From contig CM037584.1 of the NCBI GenBank assembly GCA_021018995.1, forward strand, positions 143,919,317 through 143,983,316: a stretch of DNA of 64,000 nt, read 5' to 3'. Below are positions 55,726-64,000 of the stretch, in pieces. Under the pieces are notes generated by a model that saw only the letters and a program-made list of their open reading frames with translations, had not been told where the DNA came from and did not search any database. The stretch comes from Chloranthus sessilifolius. Its lineage: Eukaryota > Streptophyta > Magnoliopsida > Chloranthales > Chloranthaceae. The translations under genes and the position numbers were made by a program. Each line of letters starts with the position of its first letter. Position 1 is the first letter of the stretch.

Positions 55726-57984
55726 TTCCATCGCGCCTATACCTCATGGGGTCGTTGCCACTGTTCAAATATGTATAGCTTTTTCCTAGGTTTTAATTTT
55801 TGTCCAAATGGTTTCTGTAAATTGTACAGTTTAAATATGTAGTTTCTTTTATTTTTCTTCTATTATTTTTTGTGGTTGCTAACAGTGTTGTGGATGTGTA
55901 AATGGTACTATTGAACAAGTTTGGGGGAGGTTCATTGTGCCTCTTTCCCCATGCGTATTTTTGTTTAAGGATTTTGGGGCCTTGGGCCTTAACTTGTCCG
56001 GTTATTTGATTGTTTATTTGCCATTTCTCACATATTTCTTCCCAAATACCTTGTTGATTGTATAATATTTTGGGTTTTGTGCAATGCGGACATAGCACCA
56101 CATAGGTTTGGGGGTGTGTCTATGCTGAATAAAGGGTTATTACTTCAATCGTCACATCATAAAAAAACATGACCACTGTTTATACCCCCCCATACCTTGT
56201 TTGTTTTAAAACCATCGAAAGTTTATTTTGCAATGTTTTCAAAATGTAGTCAAAGATGCATGAAAATTTTAATTTTTCAATATCCATGCCATGATGAAAC
56301 TGATTGTTGTTTAGGATAATTAGCCCCAATGTGAACATTTGAGGACTGATCCGGATTTCATGGCCAGAAATTTTATGTACACCAATTGCCATGTTTAGGT
56401 CTGGAAATCAAAAGATTGGTTCAAATCGGCATTTTAGGATTCTAAATGAACTAAACCTGGAAAGACTTTAGAACCTTTTCTATCGTTCTTGATGACTGAT
56501 GAAAATAAATTTGAAGTATCTTTGAAATTCATGCTTGAATGTTTTAAAACTCATATGCTTTATCTCGGTTTGTCTATCTTGCATTATTTGTATCATTGTA
56601 CTAGAACACATCACATTTGAACTCAAAACAAATAGGCATCGTTACCACCGAAAAAGGAAATGATTAAAGGCTATCTATTGGCTCGTTTGTGCCCAAGATG
56701 CCCTACCTTATACTGATTTACCTTTTTAGCACTCCTTTGAGCCTTAATAAAAAATTTTCCCTAAAATATTCTTGTTAAGCCTTATTAACCATACCCCACA
56801 CCAGTTTTATAAATATAAAGGCTTTACCCTTTAATCTCTGAGAAATTGGGAATTAGGGGTGAGTGTAGATGGGAAGAGAGTAAGTGTCAAGGAATGGAGT
56901 GATGCTTACAACAAGCATATGGCAAAATTGAAAAGGAGAAAAAAGAAAAGAAAAAGAAAAGAAAAGTATATTTTTGAAAAAGGTAGAAAAAGTTTTATGA
57001 GGTGGAAATTCAAAAAGAAAAGAAAGAAGAAAAGAAAGTTGAGAAAAAGAAAAAAAAGAAATATTCTGAGAGATTAGAAAAAGCAAAAGTGAACAAAAAA
57101 TTAGAAAATCAAAAGTAGTTTCATTTCTCATATCTCAGAGAAATTTGATCCCCAACTTTCCTTTCTTTCTTAACCTTCACCCGAGCCCCATTACTACCTT
57201 GTAAAAAGACCTTTTTGATTCGATTTTGGGTGATAAATGCCTTGTAGAGGGTGATGATGCAATGACTACGGTACATAGTATAACATGCTTAAGATACAAA
57301 CATCATTCTTCTATAAGATTACTTTTTTTAAATTTCTTTGATGCACCGTGTTTCTTATATCAAGTGGGATCTTTAATTTGAGTTGTAATTCCATCTCACA
57401 TGTGAACGTAATCATTGACCATTTATGAGAGTGACTTTGTTGAGAGTGCATACCTAAAGTGAGGATTGTGTCAAGACTTGGGATTCGATGACTCCCGGTT
57501 GGATTAATCTAGAGATAGAACGATTTAAGCATTGGCACGTGCACACACAACACTCTAAGCATGGATGAAAGATTAGTCTAAGGATAGGAGCAATGGGTTA
57601 TTTGGAATAAATAATAGTGAAACTGCCATGGTATCGGTATTTAGAATGACAATTTGCATGTTGACATGATTACAGGTTTTGATTTGTAACTCCATATATA
57701 TTATATGAAAACTAGTTTTGAAAATTCTTTTACTGACGGTTTTGAAACAGTTTTCGAAGTTTGTGGGTGTCTTCACTGAAAACTCTCAAGAGACACAACT
57801 CCTCCACTAGGAACACCTAGGGGTTTAAAGGCTTGTTGCATATGCTAAATGCAATCGTGCTCCTTACAAAAGTGGCTCTTTTAATTTATTTGATTAATTT
57901 ATATACTATTAGAATAATTTGCTTGTGGGTTATGGTTTAACACTGCCTTTGCCTGAGGACTAGCAAAGTTGAGGTTTGGGGGTA
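55726..57984 (+). other. Element J 3' non-coding region and polypurine tract
   Basis: No gene is recognised. AAGTTTGGGGGAGG occurs near 55917, a strongly purine-biased AAAAGAAAAGAAAAA tract at about 56930-57120 gives spurious Lys/Arg-rich frames, and GAGGTTTGGGGGTA (57971-57984) directly precedes the LTR. Confidence 0.55.
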
Positions 57985-59473
57985 TGATTGGGCTTAAATA
58001 TTGAATAAATTATCCTCGAATCTCGACTTTGTTAGACCTCATTTAACCGCTAATGTGTGCTAGTAGTTCATGTTGTGTTGCAACAGGTGCAAAAGCCAGA
58101 TAAATGTAAAAAGGGTTAAAAGAGCAAAGATATGAAGAAACCCAAGCAAACTACAAGGATCTAAGTAGGAATAGCTAAAAGAAGTGCTTCAGAAGGTCAA
58201 ATTGACCAGTCAAAATGGCGTAGTAGAAGGGGTTCCTAGCTGAAGAGAACTGAGCTTAAATGGACGAGTCGAAACATCACTTTCGATCGGTCAGAGCTTC
58301 AAAAGGCTTCAGAAATACAAAGACAGACCGGTCAGGACTCAGCCGACCAGTCAAAATTGGAAGAGCAGAATGCAAACATACTCAAAGGAATTAATCAACC
58401 GGTCCAGCCTAATTCGATTGGTCTGGAAAATAAAGAATCCTGAAGCTTCACGGGGTTGTCTTCTACCTGGAGAAGGAAAGTAAAGCTGACTGGTCGGTTC
58501 TCCAACACAGACCGATCGAAATAGAGTTTCTGCATAAGAAATCAGGTTGGACAGCTGTGGATGACGCCAAAACTCCGAGATCCTCTCCAGAAATCTCGTC
58601 TAAACGATTGGGATAACTCCAAATCGCACGGATTTTCTTCTAAACTCAGCTTCCTTGGAGGATTTTTAGGATCTAAAGAATCCTTACCATGTGTATTTAT
58701 TCTAGGGCCTTGTAATCTATAAATAAGGACCCTAGGGTTTAGTTTTAGAGGACTTGCACGCCGAAATCTTTCTAGAGGACTCTGTCGTGAGTTTCTGTAG
58801 TTTTAGGTTAGGAATAGTTCTGGAATAAGGGGGAGACTAGATGTAATTATCAATGAGAGTCTACAGCAGTAATGATGGAGCTCTCTTAATCGATGCGTGC
58901 TTAAGGATTCTAGCTGAATCTCTTGTATTTTGGATAAGTATTTTTAATAAAGTTTCATTTCCTTTTCTATTTGTCAATTCCATTAATGGTACGATTTCGT
59001 GTTAGAGGTTCCGACTAGATCGAGAACGAGATAATAATGTTGCAGTCTTATTTAGCTTAATGCAGTGGCCTTGTAGGGATTGGGTTAACCTAAATAGGAT
59101 ATTCACTAACTGACTAGGCCTTGTAGGGTAGTTTTATTCGTTCGTGCAATAGTTCCTTGATGATTAGGTCTATCTAAGTCCTGATTAGATTTACCTAAGC
59201 CATATACGAAGTGACTGAGCTTGTAGCCAGGAGCGGGGTACAGAGATTCATGATAGAAGAGAAATAGGGTTTATTATTATACGAATCTGGAATCCAAGAG
59301 GGAGTCCAGTCTGCTTTCTCATTTTTATTATCAAAACTATGTAGATTTCTTTATTTAATTTAGGAATCTAATGCTACAAAGTATTTCGTAAAACAAAATT
59401 AAATAGGAGATAAACAACAAATCCCTATTGTTCGACTTCCTTGTACTTGCCCTAGTACATTCGGACTTGTGCA
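57985..59473 (+). repeat. 3' LTR of element J (about 1.49 kb)
   Basis: It starts TGATTGGGCTT after the polypurine tract and ends near CGGACTTGTGCA. Motif pairs with G at 58263/58285, 58326/58345, 58397/58416 and 58488/58510 (spacings 19-22) precede the TATA box CTATAAATAAGG at 58719. The 3' edge is chosen by the CA end and is uncertain by tens of bases. Confidence 0.6.
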
Positions 59474-60162
59474 CTTCCAAGGTCATATTTTAAGAAGATC
59501 AAACTGTTTCACGCAGAAACTAAGTTCTTTGGATAAGAACTAACACCCAAAGGGTGTATGTGTTTTGCATGGGAAACAACCCCCTTTTGATATAAAGTCA
59601 AGGCTTCCTTTGGAAGCCATTACCCATTTGCAAACTTGGGGATTGTGGGTTTCTAGAGAGAGAGAGTGAGAGAGCTTGAGGAAGAGAACTGGTTTCTCAT
59701 CGCCATTAATCGTTGGTCAAACGCACCAATCTTCATGTGGATTAGATTGTGAACACAACGAATGTCATCCGCTCAATCTTTTTCAATTGTGAAAGAAAAG
59801 AGGGTTTCATTCTTCTCAAACCCCTTTTTAGGCGTTCGGAACCCCAAAATCTTTGAACCTCGAGAGATCTTAATTCTGAGCTTGTAGTAGACATGTGAAG
59901 GATTCAATCCTGAGATCGTGCCGAAACAATCGCAAAAGGGTGGGTTTTAAACCCATTTGGCATGTATCAAGCAAGCGCTGGTGATTTCGATCTCCGCACA
60001 TCATATGCATTGCTCTCGTGAGATTATAAGGTAAGATTTGACTTAAATTGGTTAGAATTAGTTTGGTTATAATTTATGGGTAATTAGGATGTTCAAAAAT
60101 GGATTTTTGGTTAATTTGGATTGAGGAAGAAGAAGCCGAAAGGTTTATGAAATTGTCAAAAT

Positions 60163-60295
60163 TGATCGATCGATTTAGAAATTGAATGATTGGTTTGTAT
60201 AAAATAGAAAAGTGAAAAACATTCTGGAGAAAATCGATCGTTCGATATGGAAAATCGATCGTTCGAATTTCTGTCCCTTGGAAAAATCGGTCATT
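60163..60295 (+). promoter_or_regulatory. ATCGATCGTTCGAT motifs in LTR M
   Basis: About five near-palindromes, including ATTGATCGATCGAT (60162), ATCGATCGTTCGAT (60233) and ATCGATCGTTCGAA (60254, 21 bp later), in the position of the arrays of LTRs C and D. Confidence 0.55.
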
Positions 60296-61052
60296 TGATT
60301 TTGACTGAAGTGCCGACATCTGCTCGGCATTTCGATAATAACTTTTTATTCTGAACTCAGATTGATGCAATTCTTGAGGTGTTGGAAAGAGGATAACAAG
60401 ATTTCTTATGTCTTTGAATTAACAAATTTTATGAATGAAATTTTTTGAAGGTAAAAATTAAGGAGGAAGTTGGGTCAAGTTCTAAGTTAGCACGAACTTG
60501 CCTATTTCTGCCACGATTTTGAGAAAATACTTAAATACGTCAAAGTTATTAGTAATTAGAATCAGTCCTTAATACATCATCATATGTGTGATATAGATTG
60601 AGAATGGGTGGCCATTGATAAGGACCTTGGTATTGCTTTGAATGGCTCCAGACATAAGGTGGGGAATTTTCGACACTCAATTGCATTTTTACTCTGATTT
60701 TGTAGATGCTTTGACATAATCAAATGAAATGTGTTAAGTATGGTATTTATGTGATTTTGAAATAGTTTTAGAATTTAATATTTGATTGTATTTGAAAAAT
60801 GAAATAGTTTTGCATCATTGACTAGTATTTGAACTTATGCATTTAGAACTCCGAAAATGAATTTGCAATATGAAATTAAACATGAATTTCAAACTTGAAT
60901 CCTAAAACTCTAAGTCCGAACCTTGAATCCATTGATTTCAAACTCCGAGCTTGAATTTGAATCCGTATTCGAACCCGAAACCTTGATCCGTTCTTGAATA
61001 TGAACTTGAAATTGGAAATTGAATCTGAATCTTATCGGCACGGTGGATAATC

Positions 61053-61250
61053 GTGAATCGGACTGGTACGGTAGTCTTTGTGAATTGAACCGACACGAGG
61101 GCATATCCATGAATTGAACCAACACGGTGACTTATCCGTGAATCAAATTGGTACAACAGTTAATCCGTGAATCAAACTAGTACGGCAGTCTCCGTGAATC
61201 GAACCGGCACGACGCCATATCCATGAATTGAACCATAAGTCAAGAAAAAT
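61053..61250 (+). repeat. 28-bp tandem repeat, seven copies
   Basis: Units of the type CCGTGAATCGAACCGGCACG start at about 61053, 61080, 61109, 61138, 61167, 61194 and 61222. A shorter repeat (GACCGCTAGGRTGGATTATA) follows at 61290-61345. Confidence 0.85.
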
Positions 61251-61685
61251 TGAAGTGGATTGCTATGGCAGATTATAAGTACACATTGTGGACCGCTAGG
61301 GTGGATTATATGTACATTTGTAGACCGCTAGGATGGATTATATGTAAGTGATCCAAACTTGAAATTTAATCTGAACTTGAACCTTGATTCGAACTTGACT
61401 TATAAATTCTGAAACGTAGAAAATAAGAAATAAGAAATTTTGTTTTGCTTTTCATTTGACATGGAAATACATGAACCGTGATCATTGCTAGAAGTTTTGT
61501 TTTGTAATTGATAACTGAAAAGATTCTTCGAATACTATTTTGATATGAACATGTTTTCCACTTGGATATGAAATTGCTTTGAAAACTGTCATTGAATCTA
61601 TGCATTGATCTGATAAAAATGTAACTGCTATTGAGTTTTTCCTATTGAGCTTAGACTGTTAGCTCACCCTGACTATACGTCACAG

Positions 61686-61767
61686 GTATAGATTCTGATT
61701 CAAACCTCGGAGCTTGAGAACAATCTGGAAGACGAAGATCGTTCGTCAAAGGAGTTGTCCATAGGTA
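61686..61767 (+). pseudogene. Decayed acidic mini-ORF in LTR M
   Basis: After the acceptor-like CACAG| the frames read DSDSNLGA, a stop or shift, and ENNLEDEDRSSKEL, close in character to the mini-ORFs of LTRs C, D and HI but broken. Confidence 0.3.
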
Positions 61768-61875
61768 GTGATTTCAGACTCAGTAAGGTTTTGGATTTTT
61801 AGGCTTGGTATATCTAACATTTTTCTTAGAATGATAGAATTAGCTTTGTACATACATTTTGTATGCCACTGTTTA

Positions 61876-61895
61876 GGTGATGGTTGACTATCACC
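61876..61895 (+). other. Conserved hairpin in chromovirus LTR M
   Basis: GGTGATGG-TTGA-CTATCACC, the counterpart of the hairpin at 53346-53365 with changes on both sides of the stem. Confidence 0.6.
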
Positions 61896-62134
61896 GGTGG
61901 TTTGTTTTAGTTTACTTTCCCTGTTTGATATTAGAACTTCAGGTTTTAATTTTTGTCATATGTATGGTCTGCTTTGATTTCCACGCTTATATGTGGATGT
62001 ACCAAATATTCTGTGTTTTAGATTGTGCTTTGCAATCTGTCGGTCCAAACGTTCCCATTTGATTTGAAGTTTAAAGACAATATATATATATATCTCAGAA
62101 AAAAATGTGTGTCGGGAAAATTTGGGCTGTCACA

Positions 62135-63360
62135 GTCATAGAAATAAAAATTGAAGGTGGGAAGTACTTTTCAAATACACACAGTGTTTCGGCTATTCGT
62201 GCTCTCATATTCAATAGCTCAACATGGGTTATGACCTTAGAACATAGGACATTAAAAAATAACGATAACTGTCAAATAGCGGCTCTCAAAGGCTTATCTT
62301 TTTTGAATGCATGCGTCAAAAGAACTGGCAGCAATTGTTGCATAAGAATATGGTAGTCATATGACTTCAGGCCCTTGAGTTTGAAATCCTCCAAACTTAT
62401 GTTATATTTCTAATTTTCATTGTATCTAATAAGAACTTTAAGGCTATGTAAGGTTTTACAAATTATTTCTTTTTCCTCTCGAGACAAGAAAAATGGAGCT
62501 CTAAGGTAATGTCACTTGTCATTTTTTTGCATGGGCCAAAACTTTTTCCTTATTTTCATATCCTTGAGATCAAAATGGGCTTCAATACCATCCTTAGTAC
62601 ATCCAAATTATGACGAATGGATAAATCCTACACATATAAAATATTTATGTTAGTATTCAAGGGATATACATAAGAGATCACGTTAATATAATAAAATTTT
62701 TATTTATTACCTTCCAATATGATAAGTCATATAAGATTGATTGCTTTGACTATGCACTATTATCATTCGTGGACCTCATTCTCTTCTTTTCTGCTACCTT
62801 TCCAAAGTTGGTTTGAATAGTTTCCATTTTATGTAGTACTTTAGAACCTCTCAAATGCTGTGGATGTTTTTCTTGTTCTTCCTTCTCATTAAATTGTGAC
62901 TTTTGGGTCCAAAAGGATGATTTAGATCTATAAGAAATTTTCTGTGGCCCATGTAAGCAAATTTCTTCTCATATGATAACCATACTGAATCAACTCCTTT
63001 GCTGCAAACAGGACAACCATGTTGTCATGATGTCCTACAACTTGAAAGATGGCCATATGCTGGAAAATCGTGTATAACCCACAATAAAATTATTCTCATA
63101 TTGAAGCTAGACTTTGTATACAAGTCATATGTTTCGACTCCGGTAGACCATAATTCAATCAACTCTGCTACCAATGGCTACAAGTAGATATCAATGTCAT
63201 GACCTGGACTTTTTGGGGCACGAATCAATAGTGTTAGTATTGTAAATTTTTTTTGCATGCACAGAGATGGAGGAAGATTGTAAGGAATAATCATAACGGG
63301 CCAACAATTATAAGAATTATAGTTATATTGGGTTATTATTCTTCTGTTTACATTATTCAT
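62135..63360 (-). pseudogene. TNP2: CACTA (En/Spm) TNP2 transposase pseudogene
   Basis: Reading down from 63360, the product shows CWPVMIIPYNLPPSLCMQ, LIRAPKSPGHDIDIYL, PLVAELIELWSTGVETYD, NMRIILLWVIHDFPAYGHLS, CPVCSKG, YMGHRKFL, LSIRHNLDV and KDGIEAHFDLKDMKIRKK. It ends with KLKGLKSYDYHILMQQLLPV, AAI.QLSLFFNVLCSKVI and EKYFPPS. These follow the conserved order of plant CACTA TNP2 transposases. Frameshifts, stops and a small deletion near 62600 are present. It is cut on the left by the end of LTR M (62134) and on the right near 63370. No CACTA terminal repeats are seen. Confidence 0.85.
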
Positions 63361-63645
63361 TGCAGAGTTTGAAAATGATGGTGAAGATATTCCTGAAGAT
63401 GAGGCAGTCTGCAGAATTTAGGGAAGGAGGGGAGACTTTTAAGATGGCGTGTAGCTGCAAAGAACTTTTACCTGCACACCAAGAGGTATATATTAAGAAG
63501 ATTACTAGTTAGGGTTTGGGCTCAAGAGTTTGGGTCGTCACATTCTTCCCCCCCTAAAAAAAAAAATTTCGTCCTTGAAATTTACCTTAAGCATTTTTTA
63601 AAACATTCTTCCCCCCTAAAAATAATTTCGTCCCCGAAATTTACC
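63361..63645 (-). other. Chromovirus L 3' end: duplicated polypurine region and LTR start
   Basis: On the minus strand two near-identical blocks, each GGTAAATTTC plus GGACGAAAT plus a G-run and GGGAAGAATG, lie at about 63645-63610 and 63595-63543. The second is followed at 63542 by the LTR start TGTGACGACCCAAACTC. Only about 60-170 bp of LTR remain before CACTA sequence. The duplicated polypurine tract is unusual. Confidence 0.65.
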
Positions 63646-64000
63646 TTAAGCAGTGTCAAACAGGTGTGGGTATATCCTGCGCATCTCATCTTCATGTTCC
63701 CATGTTGCATCATCTCCGGAGTGATGTTGCCATAGAACTTTTACTCGAGGAATTCTTTTGCTTCTATGACCGTGAGTTTTCCAATCGATGATTTGCATTG
63801 GCGCTTCCACGAAAGACAGATCTTCTTGTACTTCTAAAGGTTCAGGGTCTAACACATGTGTGGGATCAAATTTATAATCTCGCAACATCGATACGTGGAA
63901 GGTGTTATGTATGTTGGCTACTGAAGGAGGTAAAGCTAGTTGATAAGCAACTTTTCCAACCTTCTTGAGAACTTCGAATGGCCTGATGAATCTGGAACTG
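63646..64000 (-). CDS. Chromovirus L pol C-terminus with chromodomain (partial)
   Basis: The frame is open from the right window edge to a stop at 63646. It starts with SSRFIRPFEVLKKVGKVAYQ (the integrase C-terminal SH3-like part), continues with NIHNTFHVSMLRDYKFDPTH and ends in a chromodomain-like segment containing IPRVKVLWQHHSGDDATWEH and EDEMRRIYPHLFDTA. No stop or shift is visible over about 118 codons, unlike every other pol segment here, so L may be a younger insertion. The aromatic positions of the chromodomain cage cannot be judged without an alignment. Confidence 0.85.
   Translation of the reverse strand, partial: SSRFIRPFEVLKKVGKVAYQLALPPSVANIHNTFHVSMLRDYKFDPTHVLDPEPLEVQEDLSFVEAPMQIIDWKTHGHRSKRIPRVKVLWQHHSGDDATWEHEDEMRRIYPHLFDTA

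Larger units (their letters stand above)
54844..59473 (+). mobile_element. Ty3-type element J, deleted derivative (possibly Athila-like)
   Basis: The left edge TGATCGGACTCAAATATTG at 54844 resembles the start of the LTR at 57985 (TGATTGGGCTTAAATATTG). Between them lie a motif array and promoter, an ORF, a 2.2-kb non-coding tract and a polypurine tract (GAGGTTTGGGGGTA). Gag and pol are missing. The purine-rich tract and TTTGGGGG segments remind me of Athila 3' regions, but this is weak. The left edge could be a truncated LTR. Confidence 0.45.
60031..61685 (+). other. Candidate intron within chromovirus LTR M
   Basis: A strong donor ATAAG|GTAAGA and an acceptor ACGTCACAG| bracket 1655 bp. It corresponds to the intervals in LTRs C, D and HI. 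It contains the ATCGATCG motifs and the 28-bp repeats. Confidence 0.35.
54579..62134 (+). repeat. 3' LTR of chromovirus M, split by element J
   Basis: The left part (54579-54843) starts TGTAACATCCGG and shares CAAGCTCCACACT with LTR HI (AGCTCCACACT at about 51280). The right part (59474-62134) carries a TATA-like GATATAAAGTC (about 59598), a GTAAGA donor at 60031, ATCGATCG motifs (60163-60290), 28-bp repeats (61053-61250), the TTAGCTCACC and GACTATACGTCACAG block, an acidic segment, a hairpin and the end GGGCTGTCACA. Without J it is about 2.9 kb. No target duplication of J was found. Confidence 0.65.

Noticed and set aside
56859..57131. Lys/Arg-rich or Phe-rich open frames on both strands
   Set aside because: They come from a purine-biased AAAAGAAAAG tract and have no domain or start context.
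60910..61605. Minus-strand open frames in LTR M
   Set aside because: They are produced by the 28-bp tandem repeats.

Overview
The window is a plant nuclear repeat nest. It is AT-rich and almost entirely made of nested, decayed LTR retrotransposons plus one CACTA transposon fragment. I found no convincing host single-copy gene, rRNA, functional tRNA or CRISPR array. The combination of Tat/Ogre-type Ty3 elements (with a second archaeal-type RNase H), Tekay-type chromoviruses and an En/Spm TNP2 relic points to a seed plant, most likely an angiosperm. The species cannot be told from the sequence.

Layout from left to right. (1) 1-9476, minus: the 5' half of a Tat element (A) with LTR 6958-9476, gag, protease and a G-patch-like segment. 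A 2.5-kb solo LTR (2880-5379, target duplication ATTAG) splits its gag. (2) 9477-13897, minus: 5' LTR, gag and start of protease of a chromovirus (C), cut by A. (3) 13898-30397, plus: an Ogre-like Tat element (E) with Pro-rich gag, protease/G-patch, an intron before RT, RT, two RNases H, integrase, an antisense plant-mobile-domain (PMD) gene and a 3' LTR. (4) 30398-46003: the 3' part of a second Tat element (K/B) of the same family as A. It has a ten-exon antisense PMD gene, extra promoter-like modules, a solo chromovirus LTR (D, 38714-41243) and an LTR (B) carrying a nested solo LTR (43894-45891). (5) 46151-53681, plus: a 5'-truncated chromovirus (HI) with RNase H, integrase, chromodomain, an additional sense ORF with its own promoter, and a 3' LTR. 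(6) 53682-62134: remains of another chromovirus (M) whose LTR is split by element J. (7) 62135-63360, minus: a CACTA TNP2 transposase pseudogene. (8) 63361-64000, minus: the 3' end of a chromovirus (L) with a well-preserved chromodomain.

The most interesting theme cuts across families. Nearly every full-length or promoter-bearing LTR here has, near its TATA box, an array of a family-specific, near-palindromic 8-23-bp motif. In several arrays I measured spacings close to 20-21 bp (two helical turns), or 47-49 bp in element E. In three families (E, K/A/B, HI), and possibly a fourth (J), the same motif also sits upstream of the promoter of an additional non-gag-pol gene inside the element. Homologous LTRs carry different motifs (C versus D; 2880-5379 versus 43894-45891), so the motif appears to turn over fast. 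This is the layout expected of an element-encoded, sequence-specific regulator such as the VANC anti-silencing proteins of VANDAL transposons. That function is inference.

A second theme is hidden splicing. The four chromovirus LTRs share a candidate 1.55-1.65-kb intron ending at a short acidic mini-ORF. Element E has an Ogre-type intron before RT whose removal joins the frames exactly. The antisense PMD gene keeps introns, which is possible because it is antisense to the element's genomic RNA.
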